A stretch of 64,000 nucleotides of DNA, from the NCBI GenBank assembly GCA_021828195.1, contig JAKASQ010000001.1:233202-297201 (forward strand), read 5' to 3'. A model generated the notes under the pieces. It saw nothing but the letters and a program-made list of their open reading frames with translations. It searched no databases and was not told the origin of the DNA. Source of the DNA: Thermoplasmata archaeon (GTDB taxonomy: Archaea > Thermoplasmatota > Thermoplasmata > Lutacidiplasmatales > UBA184). The position numbers and the translations under genes were made by a program. Every line of letters begins with the position of its first letter. Position 1 is the stretch's first letter. Of this stretch, positions 1 through 8,683 are shown in pieces.

Positions 1-92
1 TGCGCAAGCAGCCGCTCACCCCCGCCGAGACGGCCATCCTCGAAGAGGTCGTTCGGATCCACCGACCCGAAAGTCCGTTCTGGGGGCAGTGA
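1..92 (+). CDS. 3' end of an unidentified gene (partial)
   Basis: The open frame enters from the left edge and encodes about 29 residues ending in HRPESPFWGQ before a TGA at 90-92. It ends a few bases before the convergent membrane-protein gene. Too little is visible to name a family. The dense, regular composition matches the neighbouring coding DNA. Confidence 0.45.
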   Translation, partial: RKQPLTPAETAILEEVVRIHRPESPFWGQ

Positions 93-96
93 AGGT

Positions 97-870
97 TCAG
101 CGATCGGGCTCGTCGCCGGGGGCCGGGTCGTCCGCGAGTTCGGGTTCCTCGTCCAGTTCTTCGAGATATCGATCGTCTTCCGCGATGGAATCCGGGACCG
201 TCGACGAGGGACGCGAGTAGATCCCACCGCGCAGGAAGAGCCCGAGGAAGATCGCAACCCCCCCGATCCCGAGGAGCACGAGCGCTCCCGTGACGAGTGC
301 GATCAACGACCACGTCGGAAGGTACGGGGTCGAGGGGACGTAGGTCGCCACGATGGTACCGCTCACCGTGGCCGGAGTGCTCCCATTGTTCGTCAGCACG
401 ACGTAGACGGGAAGATCGATCCCACCGGAGCTGGTCCAATTCCCGGAGGCATTCCGGACCCAGGAGACGAGCGGGGCCGTCGGGGTGCAGCTCGGGTGCT
501 GCGGCACGCACGGGAGCCGATCGTAGAGCGATACCGCGATCGGGTAATCCGACACCCAAGAGAAGTAGATGTTCGCCGAAGGAGCGCTCGCGGGAGCGAT
601 CTCGCTGGTCGCTGTCGAGTTGTCCAGGATGTAGGGAACATCGAGCGTTGCCGCCGAGATCTGGCTCGGGGGCGGCGGAAGGCTGATGATCGTGGCGATG
701 AAGGTCGCCCCGACGATGGCGACCCCGATTCCCACGATGAGGAGTCCCTTGCGCACGGCTCCCTCCATCGGCGGGGAGGAGATACCCTTTGGCGGCGCCG
801 AACGACCGGACCTCAGCGCGCCGGCGCGTATCGGGGAGGCCTCAACGCCGGGTGGAGCGGGCGTGCCCAT
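97..870 (-). CDS. membrane-anchored protein of unknown function
   Basis: I do not recognise this protein. The N-terminus is low-complexity, a hydrophobic segment follows at about residues 41-63 (GLLIVGIGVAIVGATF), then an extracellular-looking domain with NxS/T sites, a second membrane segment at about 190-214, and an acidic tail rich in Glu and Asp. That suggests a two-pass protein with a large external loop. I chose the ATG at 870; a GTG lies three codons upstream (879) and another ATG at 768 sits directly before the first membrane segment and may be the true start. No partner gene is evident. Confidence 0.6.
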   Translation of the reverse strand: MGTPAPPGVEASPIRAGALRSGRSAPPKGISSPPMEGAVRKGLLIVGIGVAIVGATFIATIISLPPPPSQISAATLDVPYILDNSTATSEIAPASAPSANIYFSWVSDYPIAVSLYDRLPCVPQHPSCTPTAPLVSWVRNASGNWTSSGGIDLPVYVVLTNNGSTPATVSGTIVATYVPSTPYLPTWSLIALVTGALVLLGIGGVAIFLGLFLRGGIYSRPSSTVPDSIAEDDRYLEELDEEPELADDPAPGDEPDR

Positions 871-1140
871 CGCGTCCACGTCGCGGATTCTTCCCTCGGG
901 AGCTGCCGAGCGTGCCGGGCCACTCGCCTCCGCGAGGCCCGTGCTCCTTCCTCCATCTCCAGGCCGGTGAACATGGACCGTGAGCGGTTCGAAGGGTTCC
1001 CCCCAAGGTGCAGATCCGGGCGTGGTCCTTCGGGCGGAGAGGGACGAGCTTTGCCTGCCGGACCGGGCGGTCGTTGCGGGGCAGGTGGTGGATCAATAGG
1101 TAGGCGTCGGGGTGGGTCGAACCAACTCGCGGGGGCCCTC

Positions 1141-1257
1141 TCAGCCCATCCGCTTCAGAGCATCGGGGTGGGGATCCGCCAGCCGTGCATACGCCTCCTC
1201 GGCCGAGACCCGGAAGTCCTTTCGGAAGCGGTAGCGTGCGGTCGACCGTGCGACCAC
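1141..1257 (-). pseudogene. possible short or truncated SRPBCC-like gene
   Basis: A GTG-initiated frame of 38 codons reads with a plausible protein start (RYRFRKDFRVSAEEAYARL). This resembles the first strand and helix of START/SRPBCC proteins, which typically have an aromatic-Arg-Phe strand followed by an 'AEEAY' helix. It then stops at TGA. Sequence to the left does not continue the fold in the same frame in a way I can recognise. It is probably a remnant rather than a working gene. The 880-1316 interval holds nothing else I can support apart from the promoter of the next gene. Confidence 0.25.
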
Positions 1258-1293
1258 GCTCGTCCGCCTTCTCCTCGCTAGGTTGGACGATGG

Positions 1294-1302
1294 ACTAAAT
1301 AG
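1294..1302 (+). promoter_or_regulatory. TATA box of the TFB gene
   Basis: The sequence ACTAAATAG is centred about 28 bp before a GTG codon at 1326. This spacing fits a leaderless archaeal promoter and favours the GTG over the upstream TTG at 1317 as the start. Confidence 0.6.
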
Positions 1303-1325
1303 ACCTACGTCCACTGTTGTCCCTT

Positions 1326-2303
1326 GTGACCGGCGAAGGCGGTCCCCGCTCGGCCCCGTCGACCGATGCCCCGGCGGCCTGCCCGATGTGCCAGAGCACC
1401 CATCGGATCGTCGATCCCGTCCGATCGGAGGTTCACTGCTCGGAGTGCGGGCTCGTCTTCGAGACCGGCGAACTCATCACCAGCGCCCCCGCTCCCTCCT
1501 CCGAAAATTCCTCCCTCGGCAGCGGTCGGGGGATCGGTCCCTTCACGCCGAGCGGGAGCTCCCGACGCGCTCTGGGCTCGACCCTGTCGCTCACCCGCGA
1601 CGGCCAGGGACGCCGCCTCGATTGGCACCGACGCTACGAGTTCCAGCATCTCAAACGCGTGATGCAACGCCAGACCTCCCGCGTGACGGGCGGAACGGCC
1701 GACCGCTCTTCCGCCCACGGCGAGCTGGCGCTCGTGGGGGACCGGCTCGCCTTGCCTTCGGTCGTGATGACCGAGGCCGAACGGATCTTCCAGGTCGCCA
1801 AGTCGAAGGGACTTTCCCGGGGCCGCAGTTTGGGCGCGAGCGTGGGGGCGGCGATCTACGCCGCCTGCCGGCGCTTCGCCATCCCTCGGACGCTGAGCGA
1901 GATCTCGGAAGCCGCGGGGGCGTCGCGCCCCGACGTTGGCCGGGCGTTCAAGATGATCCAGCGCGAGGCCGAGCTCGCGATCCCATCGGTCGGGATGAAG
2001 TCCTTCCTCGTGAGGTACGCCGAGGAGCTCGCTCTCTCCTCCCATGTGCGCTCGACCGTCGAGGCGATGATGGAGGAAGCTCAGAAGGAGCCCGAGCTCT
2101 CCGGGCTCAGCCCGCACGGGCTGGTGGCGGCGATGATCTACCTCGCCGCGGAGCGCGAAGGCGAACGCAGATCCCGCGCTCAGGTCGCGCGGGTCAGCGC
2201 GGTGACCGAGGTCACCTTGCGGTCGACCAGCCGGGTGCTCGAGCGCGTGATGGGGCCGGTGCGGGGACACCGCCCGGCGGAGCCGTCGGATCGCGCTACG
2301 TGA
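1326..2303 (+). CDS. tfb: transcription initiation factor B (TFB)
   Basis: This is the archaeal homologue of TFIIB, which bridges TATA-bound TBP and RNA polymerase and binds the BRE. A zinc ribbon lies at about residues 17-44 (CPMCQS then CSECGLVF). A linker with a B-finger-like stretch follows, then two cyclin-like repeats, the first around residues 130-225 (ACRRFAIPRTLSEISE) and the second around 230-315 (LVAAMIYLAAER). The length of about 325 residues is normal. The start is the GTG placed correctly behind a TATA box. The 3' end overlaps the convergent winged-helix gene by 8 bp. TFB is often multicopy in archaea, so this may be one of several. Confidence 0.93.
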   Translation: MTGEGGPRSAPSTDAPAACPMCQSTHRIVDPVRSEVHCSECGLVFETGELITSAPAPSSENSSLGSGRGIGPFTPSGSSRRALGSTLSLTRDGQGRRLDWHRRYEFQHLKRVMQRQTSRVTGGTADRSSAHGELALVGDRLALPSVVMTEAERIFQVAKSKGLSRGRSLGASVGAAIYAACRRFAIPRTLSEISEAAGASRPDVGRAFKMIQREAELAIPSVGMKSFLVRYAEELALSSHVRSTVEAMMEEAQKEPELSGLSPHGLVAAMIYLAAEREGERRSRAQVARVSAVTEVTLRSTSRVLERVMGPVRGHRPAEPSDRAT

Positions 2304-2523
2304 GCACGAGATAGTAGCCCGCGCTCTTCTCGCGGACCTTGCGGCGAACGAGCCCCTTCGTCTGGAGCTCCTGCAACGCGTTCAGGGCCATGTTCTTCGG
2401 CAGCTTGGAAGTCTGGGTGATCCGCTCGGCGGTCCCCATCTTCTCCTCGCTCGAGTAGTTCAGGTCCTTCATGGCCCGATAGACCTTGATCGCGTTGGGC
2501 GAGAGCGTATCCTCGATCGACAT
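2296..2523 (-). CDS. small winged-helix DNA-binding protein
   Basis: A 75-residue protein made of a single winged-helix domain: helices over SPNAIKVYRAMKDL and TAERITQTSKLPKNMALNALQELQTKG, then a beta wing (LVRRKVREKSAGYYLVLT). The layout is that of MarR/ArsR-like domains without effector-binding additions, so it probably binds DNA as a dimer. The ATG at 2523 is the only start that gives a compact domain; the frame continues open upstream but with non-protein-like composition. It converges on TFB with an 8-bp overlap. The regulated genes are unknown. Confidence 0.75.
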   Translation of the reverse strand: MSIEDTLSPNAIKVYRAMKDLNYSSEEKMGTAERITQTSKLPKNMALNALQELQTKGLVRRKVREKSAGYYLVLT

Positions 2524-2592
2524 GGTGCGTTCCGTGCGCGCCCCGACCCCGCGGGTCGGATAACGGTGTCCGTCCCCGCCCCCGCGCTCGAC

Positions 2593-2601
2593 TGTATTAA
2601 G
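2593..2601 (+). promoter_or_regulatory. TATA box of the TMEM175-like gene
   Basis: TGTATTAAG is centred 30 bp before the ATG at 2627, again the spacing of a leaderless transcript. Confidence 0.5.
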
Positions 2602-2626
2602 CCGTCCTCGCCCGTGGGCCGGCCGA

Positions 2627-3343
2627 ATGGCGGCGTTCTCGCACATCCGGCCCTCGCGCATCGAAGCGCTCAGCGACATGATCTTCGGCCTCGCGCTCTC
2701 GATCACCGCGATCCAGCTCGCGTTCGCCCCGCCGAACAACCAGGTCGAGGTGGTCGGGTACATCGCCGAGTTCGTCGTGAGCTTCGGTCTGCTCGTCTGG
2801 ATCTGGATGTCCTATACCCGCATCACCGAGCGGATCACGGTGGAGCGAGAGAAGCTCCTGCTGCTCAACGCCTCGCTCCTGCTGCTCGTGTCGCTGGAAC
2901 CGTACCTGCTGTTCATCGTGTGGTCGGGGATCTTCCTCGGCCGGGACCCGACGCTGCTTGATCTTTCGTCGATCGCTTGGTCGCTGGACGTCGCGCTGAT
3001 GTTCCTGATCCTCGGCCTGATGACACGTCAGGGGATCCTGCACCCCGAGCACGGCATCCCGCCGGCCCTCTCGCGCGAGATCCAGAACCAAATCCACTGG
3101 CGGTACGTGAGCGCGGCCCTGATCGCGCTCGCGATCCTGCCCATGCTCTGGTCGTGGACGTTCACAACCTCCCAGATGAACGATGCCTCTCCGCCGAGGC
3201 TGATCGTCCTCCATGCGCGCTACTTCTACTGGGTCGTGGCGCTCGGAGCGGCCGCCGTAGGTGCGGGGTGGATCGCTCGGAAGGGAGAACGGGCGAGGGA
3301 GCGGCTCGGCGACGTTCGGTCCCCCGCCGCGGACGAGGCCTGA
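2627..3343 (+). CDS. TMEM175/DUF1211-family membrane protein
   Basis: The N-terminal helix carries the family signature RIEALSDMIFGLALSI, equivalent to the 'R-x-x-A-x-SDG-x-F' motif of TMEM175 proteins, which are six-helix potassium-permeable channels that assemble as tetramers in prokaryotes. Further hydrophobic segments follow at about residues 42-64, 80-105, 115-132, 158-175 and 195-213, giving six in total, and the 238-residue length is typical. Here the usual Gly after SD is Met, so selectivity may differ. The start is the leaderless ATG behind the TATA box at 2593. The gene lies 25 bp before the deacetylase-fold gene and could be co-transcribed with it. Confidence 0.75.
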   Translation: MAAFSHIRPSRIEALSDMIFGLALSITAIQLAFAPPNNQVEVVGYIAEFVVSFGLLVWIWMSYTRITERITVEREKLLLLNASLLLLVSLEPYLLFIVWSGIFLGRDPTLLDLSSIAWSLDVALMFLILGLMTRQGILHPEHGIPPALSREIQNQIHWRYVSAALIALAILPMLWSWTFTTSQMNDASPPRLIVLHARYFYWVVALGAAAVGAGWIARKGERARERLGDVRSPAADEA

Positions 3344-3368
3344 GCGGAGTTCGTTCGGGGTTCCTACG

Positions 3369-4526
3369 ATGACCGGGCGCCGTCTGACCGTGATCTGGGA
3401 CGAGCGGTTCCGGAAGTATGACTTCGGGGCGGGCCACCCGTTCCAGATGTCGAGTCGGGCGCTCGCCGCCCGCCTGCTCGAAGCGACCCTGGCACCCGAA
3501 TCCGGGGTGGAATGGATCCGAGAGATCGATCCGGTGTCGAAGGCCCAGCTGTCCACGTTTCACACGCCGGAGTACCTCGCACTCGTCGAACGATCCAGCT
3601 CGGGAACGCGCCCGGTCTTCCTCGACACGGGAGACACGCCCGCCTTCCCCGGATGCTGGGAGGCCTCCGGCCGCGTGGCCTCCGCCACCCTCAGCGCGGT
3701 CGCTCTGACCCGCGAGCGCGACGCGCCGGTGTTCCAGCCGTCCGGGGGCCTGCACCATGCCCACCCGGACCGGGCGAGCGGCTTCTGCATCTTCAACGAC
3801 GTGGCGCTCGCCGTTCGTCGCGGACTAGACGAGGGCGACCGGGTGGCCTATCTCGACATCGACGCCCACCACGGGGATGGGGTGATGTACGGATTCTTTG
3901 ATTCCGGGCGCGTCCTCGACATCGATTTCCACCAGGACGGCCGGACCCTGTTTCCTGGCACCGGGTTCCCGAGCGAGACCGGGCAAGGCGACGGCGAGGG
4001 CTTCAAGGTCAACCTTCCACTGCCGCCGGGGGCGGGGGACGAGGCGCTCGTCCCGCTCTTCCGGCGCGTGGTCCCGCCGCTGGTGCGAGAGTTTCGCCCG
4101 GATCTCATCGTCCTGCAGCACGGGATGGACGGCCACGTGGGGGATCGGCTCGCGGGACTCCAGTACACTCCCGAGGGGTACGCGACGGTGCTGGACGAGC
4201 TTCTGGACCTCTCTCGCGAACTGGGTCGGTCCCGCCTCCTGGTCACGGGCGGAGGAGGGTACACCCCGGAGAACGTCGCGAGAGGGCTCGCTCGAGCCGG
4301 CCACCGCCTGGCGGGCTCGGCTTCAGGGCCGGGCCGGGAGGACCCGTTGCCGATCGCCTGGCGGGCGGAGTTCCAGCGCGAGACGGGAGAGGCGGCCCCA
4401 CTCGATTGGTCGATCCCTCCGCCGCGGCTCCCGTCGCCATGGAATGCGGCGGCCGAGGAGCAGCTGGTCGGTGATCTCGAGTCGGCCCTCGGGCGGCGGT
4501 TCCCACGGCCCCGGGCTCAGAGCTGA
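3369..4526 (+). CDS. histone deacetylase / acetoin-utilisation family hydrolase
   Basis: A Zn-dependent arginase-deacetylase fold enzyme that hydrolyses N-acetyl groups from lysine or small acetyl-amines. Landmarks are the tandem-His region (GGLHHAHPDRASGFCIFND, about 122-140), the zinc-binding DIDAHHGDG (about 158-166), a later Asp in QHGMDGHVGD (about 252-261), and the GGGGY loop (about 292-296). At 385 residues it resembles AcuC-type members. The native substrate cannot be told from sequence; protein lysine or polyamine acetyl groups are possible. The 3' end overlaps the convergent YkgJ-like gene by 10 bp. Confidence 0.88.
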   Translation: MTGRRLTVIWDERFRKYDFGAGHPFQMSSRALAARLLEATLAPESGVEWIREIDPVSKAQLSTFHTPEYLALVERSSSGTRPVFLDTGDTPAFPGCWEASGRVASATLSAVALTRERDAPVFQPSGGLHHAHPDRASGFCIFNDVALAVRRGLDEGDRVAYLDIDAHHGDGVMYGFFDSGRVLDIDFHQDGRTLFPGTGFPSETGQGDGEGFKVNLPLPPGAGDEALVPLFRRVVPPLVREFRPDLIVLQHGMDGHVGDRLAGLQYTPEGYATVLDELLDLSRELGRSRLLVTGGGGYTPENVARGLARAGHRLAGSASGPGREDPLPIAWRAEFQRETGEAAPLDWSIPPPRLPSPWNAAAEEQLVGDLESALGRRFPRPRAQS

Positions 4527-5638
4527 ACGGTCCAGCCGGCGCGATCGAGCAGATCCGCGTCCGAGGCTCGGATGCCTCGTTCGATATCGGCCTCAGCGAG
4601 CGACGGGGAGATCCCTCCCCGACCGCTCGCTCGGACCCGGGCCCTCGCGACGACCGTCGCTCCGATCCCGCGCAGTTCTCGGGTGACGCGGACGAGGACA
4701 TCCTCCCCCGAGGGCTCCTCGATCATCGCCATGTGGACGAACCCGAACAGGGCATCGCGCTCTAGCCAGTAGGCGAGATAGTCGCGCAGAGCCCGCTCGG
4801 CGGCAGCTTCGAGTGGCGGCATCCGCGTGGGAGGGGGCCAAACTCCCAACCACGCGCGAACGCCTCCCTTCTCCTGGAGCTCGACCAGTTGCCAGCCGCC
4901 GGCGTGCCCGGCGATCGCGACGGGGCCTAGTCGATCATCGAAGAAGAGCGGCAGGGCCTCCTCCCCCTCCTCGAGTTCGGGAGGATCGTCGACGGGAAAG
5001 TCCGACGAGTCCGGCAGGGGGATCCGTCCGCGCAACGACTCGCGGACCTGGAGCGTCGGTACCCAGAGGCCCTCCCGTTCGAGGGCCCGCTCGACCCGCC
5101 GACCGTCCCGTCGCGCGGATGCCAGGACGCGTCTTCCATCCTGGGAACGGCATCGAGCTTTGGCGCGGCCGAACTCGGTGTCGAGACCGTGGGGCGGTGG
5201 GAGTGCCCGGGAGCTCCCCGGATCTGCGCGACCCGCGATCGAGATGCCGGGACAGGACAGCACCGCCGATGCCTGAAAACGAGTTCCGGCATGGACGATG
5301 ACGGGGAAAACGGCGCACGGGAACGGTCTCGCGGCGTGCACCCGGCAGCGATTCTGGGAGAGGAACTGGCACGCTCCGCCCTGGGGCCGGGCGGCGATGT
5401 AGGTCCCGCCGCGGGCGTCGGAAACGAACGTGCTCTCCGGAGCGATATGCAGAAGCTCGGCCCGCTCGGCTCGATCCACCGCGGGGGTCGCGTAGCAGCA
5501 GAGGCCGCAGTCCGGGCGACAGGCAAACTCGAGCCCTTCCAACAGCGTGGTATCGATCGAGGGATCGATGGTAACCGATGCGTTCACGGAGGGCCCTAGT
5601 TCGACCTCCGTCTTGGGCGTTGCTGTCCGAACCTGCAC
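4517..5638 (-). CDS. YkgJ-family cysteine-cluster protein
   Basis: The N-terminal third contains the Cys pattern of the zinc/iron-chelating YkgJ domain: CRPDCGLCCY at about residues 40-49, CQFLSQNRCRVHAARPFPC about 90-108, and a later SCPG. The rest (about 190-373) is not recognisable to me and contains no membrane segment. YkgJ proteins are thought to bind a metal or Fe-S centre, but their role is unresolved. The start at 5638 is GTG; no internal ATG precedes the Cys motif, so the N-terminus is uncertain. It is divergent from the F1 peptidase and convergent with the deacetylase-fold gene. Confidence 0.7.
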   Translation of the reverse strand: MQVRTATPKTEVELGPSVNASVTIDPSIDTTLLEGLEFACRPDCGLCCYATPAVDRAERAELLHIAPESTFVSDARGGTYIAARPQGGACQFLSQNRCRVHAARPFPCAVFPVIVHAGTRFQASAVLSCPGISIAGRADPGSSRALPPPHGLDTEFGRAKARCRSQDGRRVLASARRDGRRVERALEREGLWVPTLQVRESLRGRIPLPDSSDFPVDDPPELEEGEEALPLFFDDRLGPVAIAGHAGGWQLVELQEKGGVRAWLGVWPPPTRMPPLEAAAERALRDYLAYWLERDALFGFVHMAMIEEPSGEDVLVRVTRELRGIGATVVARARVRASGRGGISPSLAEADIERGIRASDADLLDRAGWTVQL

Positions 5639-5760
5639 GCGGGCCGGGGAGACCGCCGGGATCGGCCTCGTCGTTCCCGACGGCGGCGGCTCTGCGGCCG
5701 GAGCGCATCGGTCGATCGATGGAGCCGCGGGTCGAGCGGATCGGCGCCGGGCATCAGAAA

Positions 5761-5769
5761 GAAATATCC
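5761..5769 (+). promoter_or_regulatory. TATA box of the F1 peptidase gene
   Basis: GAAATATCC is centred 28 bp before the ATG at 5793, which settles that start in favour of longer upstream frames. Confidence 0.55.
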
Positions 5770-5792
5770 TCCGTCGAGCCTCCCCGCCACTG

Positions 5793-6683
5793 ATGACCGA
5801 GGGGTGGCCCGCACCGATGCGCGACGGGCATGTCCGCGTCCTCGGTCACGAGATGTTCTACCGTATCTGCGGCCCGAAGGATGCCCCCGAGACCGTGCTG
5901 TGCATCCACGGCGGTCCGGGGGCGACGCACGATTACCTCCAGCCGTTCGCCGACCTCAGCCGGCACGGATACCGAGTGGTCTTCATGGACCAACTCGGGT
6001 GCGGCCGTTCCGAGCGCACCACCGATACCTCGCTCTTCACGGTCGAACACAATCGGGAGGAGGTGGAGGGAGTCCGGCGCGCCCTCGCCCTCGGCCGCAT
6101 CCACCTCATCGGGTCGAGCTACGGTGGGGCCTTGGTGCTCGCGTACGCGCTGCGCTACCCGGAGCATCTGAAGAGCCTCACCACGGTCGGCGGGCTCGCC
6201 AGCATCCCTCTCGCCGTCCGCGAGATGTGGAAGCTCGTAGACGAGATGGCGAAGGAGGACCGCGATGCGATCTACACGTACGACAAGCTTCACGAGTACG
6301 AGCACCCGGAGTATCTCCGAGCGGTCGAGCACTTCTATCGGCAGTTCGTTTGCCGCTTGCCCGTATGGCCTCCCCTCGTGACCTATTCGTTCGCCGAGAT
6401 CAGCAAGCCGGTCTACAACTACATGAACGGCCCCAACGAGTTCACGATCACGGGCACGATCCGGGACTGGGACATCTCTCAGCGACTCGGCGAGATCCGG
6501 CTCCCCACGCTCGTGACGGGCGGAAAGTACGATGAGGTCACTCCCGCGTGCGCGCGCCAGATCGCCGAGGGAGTTCCCGGCGCGGTCCGCATCGAGTTCC
6601 AGAACAGCTCGCACACCCCGTTCTGGGAGGAGCGAGCCGCGTACCTCGAGGCCGTACGGAGCTTCCTCGATTCGATCACTTGA
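5793..6683 (+). CDS. pip: proline iminopeptidase, tricorn-interacting factor F1 type
   Basis: An alpha/beta-hydrolase peptidase (S33) that removes N-terminal residues from short peptides. In Thermoplasma the F1 factor works with tricorn downstream of the proteasome. Seen here: the oxyanion HGGPG motif (about residue 40), GCGRSE (about 70), the nucleophile elbow GSSYGG (about 109), the highly specific MNGPNEFTITGT block (about 210), a catalytic Asp in GKYDEVTP (about 250) and a His in NSSHTPFWE. These match my memory of Thermoplasma F1 closely, including order and spacing. The 296-residue length is normal. The ATG is leaderless. No tricorn gene is in this window. Confidence 0.9.
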   Translation: MTEGWPAPMRDGHVRVLGHEMFYRICGPKDAPETVLCIHGGPGATHDYLQPFADLSRHGYRVVFMDQLGCGRSERTTDTSLFTVEHNREEVEGVRRALALGRIHLIGSSYGGALVLAYALRYPEHLKSLTTVGGLASIPLAVREMWKLVDEMAKEDRDAIYTYDKLHEYEHPEYLRAVEHFYRQFVCRLPVWPPLVTYSFAEISKPVYNYMNGPNEFTITGTIRDWDISQRLGEIRLPTLVTGGKYDEVTPACARQIAEGVPGAVRIEFQNSSHTPFWEERAAYLEAVRSFLDSIT

Positions 6684-6916
6684 GCCCCACGTCGGCGCGC
6701 GGGTGCTCGAGGGAGCACATTCCTCGGCGTGCGCCAATGGACCGGAGTTCTCACGATGGATGGCGCCACGACTTTGCGGATGATCGGGGTGTCACCTCCG
6801 CGGCGCGCCCCGGTCCGGTCCGCGGGTCAAGCGGCCCCGCCGGAGCGGGCCGACGGGCCGATCCCCCCGGCCTGGTCCCCCTCGCCGGCCCGACGCCGTC
6901 TGCGAATGGGAGCGAC

Positions 6917-6925
6917 AAAGATAAT
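6917..6925 (+). promoter_or_regulatory. putative TATA box before the antiporter gene
   Basis: AAGATAATG lies about 100 bp before the antiporter coding frame, implying a leader of roughly 75 nt. This is unlike most genes here, which look leaderless. Confidence 0.3.
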
Positions 6926-7020
6926 GGCCGGGGCGGTGACGGGATCGTCGGTGGGGGCTTGAGCGGAGCGAGGCCCTTGAGGCACAGGCTCGGCCCGAGC
7001 GACCCGATTCTGGAGATGTC

Positions 7021-8391
7021 ATCCTGAGCGCCATCGTTCCTTCGACCGCCACCATCGCCATCGTTCTTGTCGGGGCCACGGTCCTTCTCGCATTCGCGAG
7101 CGACGCGTTCGCCCAGCGCTTCCGGATCCCCGACGTCCTGTGGTTGATCCTGTTCGGTCTCCTCGCCGGGCCGGTATTCCACTTCGTGCAGCCCGGCCAG
7201 GTCTTGGGGCTCGGCGCGATCCTCGGCACGATCGCGCTGATCATCATTCTGTACGACGCCGGGATCGACTTCAACCCGAGGCAGGCCCGCGAGGTGGGCA
7301 CGGCCGGCTTGCTCCTCGCGATCGGCAGCTACACGATCGCGGTCGGGGTCCTCTTCGCGATCGGTTGGTACGCGTTCGCCGGAGGCGACGTGCTGGTCGC
7401 CCTCCTCTTCGCTCTCTGCCTCGGGGGCGTCTCGGGAGCGGTCGTCCTTCCCATCGCCCGGCGGCTCCACTTCGCGCCCGCGGTGCGCGACACCCTGCAC
7501 CTCGATATGGCGGTCGAGGACACCATCTCGGTTCTCGCGGTCAGCGTGCTGCTCGCCGTTGTCGCCTCACCGAACGGAGGATGGACGTCGGTGGTGCCCC
7601 AAGTCTTACTCCCCCTCCCCGTGGCCATCGCCTTCGGAGTCCTCGGCGGCTTCGTCGCGATCGAGTTCCTATCCCGCTGGCAACGGCGAGTCTATGCCGG
7701 CCTCGCGACGATGGGCATTCTCTTCCTGGTCTATGGGGCAACGCAGGACCTCGGCGGTTCCGGCATCATGGCCGCCTTGATCATGGGGGTCGTGCTCGGA
7801 AACGACGCCTTCTTCCGCCGTTGGCTTCCGCGCTCCACGGGGCGAGATTTCGCCTTCGATCCTTCGGTTCGCCAAGTCCACAACGAGATCGCGTTCGTTC
7901 TGCGAGCGATCTTTCTCGTCATCCTGGGAGTCCTCGTTCCGTTCCAGCCTCTCGGGATCATTGCGGCGGTGGCCGTCATCGTGATCCCGTTCGTTCTCCT
8001 ATGGTCACGTCGGTGGTTCCTGGGACGCCTGGAGGGCCGCAGGCTGATGGAGGCGGGAAACGCACGCCGTCTCGCCGGCCTCTATGGCCGCGGATTGACG
8101 AACGCCGTTCTCCTCGTCCTGGTGATCGCGGTCCTCCCCTCGGCGCAGTCGATCCTCCTTCCTGCATTCCTGATCATCATTGGAACGGACATCATCATGA
8201 CGGTTCTTGTCTTCCTCGAGCCGGTGCCCGAGGACTCGGCGCCCCGTGCGGGAGGAGGCTTGAGCGATCCGCTCGACCCGTTCCGAGCGGCCGCCTATCC
8301 GCCCGTGGAGGCGCGACCCGACACGGCCCCGGCTCTTCCCTCTCCGCGACCGACCCAAGAGCTGCCCGAGTCTCCTCCGGAGCCCGGGTGA
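7021..8391 (+). CDS. cation:proton antiporter (CPA family)
   Basis: A polytopic protein with about 11-12 hydrophobic segments and the Na+/H+ exchanger signature of paired acidic residues: LIIILYDAGIDFN in the fourth segment and LHLDMAVEDTISVLAV later, both NhaP/KefB-like positions. It probably exchanges Na+ or K+ for H+ across the cytoplasmic membrane. The first transmembrane helix is encoded from about 7045, upstream of the first conventional start (TTG, 7144), so the protein must begin earlier. However, the frame from 6940 to 7143 has no ATG, GTG or TTG. An ATG at 7016 lies in another frame and ends after three codons. A non-standard start near 7021-7024 behind the GGAG at 7012 is my best guess. 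The C-terminal tail is Pro-rich. Confidence 0.8.
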   Translation: MLSAIVPSTATIAIVLVGATVLLAFASDAFAQRFRIPDVLWLILFGLLAGPVFHFVQPGQVLGLGAILGTIALIIILYDAGIDFNPRQAREVGTAGLLLAIGSYTIAVGVLFAIGWYAFAGGDVLVALLFALCLGGVSGAVVLPIARRLHFAPAVRDTLHLDMAVEDTISVLAVSVLLAVVASPNGGWTSVVPQVLLPLPVAIAFGVLGGFVAIEFLSRWQRRVYAGLATMGILFLVYGATQDLGGSGIMAALIMGVVLGNDAFFRRWLPRSTGRDFAFDPSVRQVHNEIAFVLRAIFLVILGVLVPFQPLGIIAAVAVIVIPFVLLWSRRWFLGRLEGRRLMEAGNARRLAGLYGRGLTNAVLLVLVIAVLPSAQSILLPAFLIIIGTDIIMTVLVFLEPVPEDSAPRAGGGLSDPLDPFRAAAYPPVEARPDTAPALPSPRPTQELPESPPEPG

Positions 8392-8683
8392 TCGACCGTC
8401 GGGGCGCCTTCCGTCTGCCGAGGGGCCCGTAGGTGCGCCGCTCCTTCGCAGTTCATCGAGGCCATTCGGGGGCTGTTGCGCCGGTCCGAGGGCCGCAACG
8501 CGGCGGATGGAGTGCATTGTAGGACGACCGACCGATCTCTCTCGGATCTCGATGCAGGGCCCGCAACCTTGCCGGCCGAACACGGACCGTCTTCTCACAC
8601 ATTCTGGGAGGATCCGCGACTCCAGGCGATTCCAGTCCGGTAGAGAAGGCTCCGTTCGATCAGCCCGGTCGGGTCCGGGAGGT

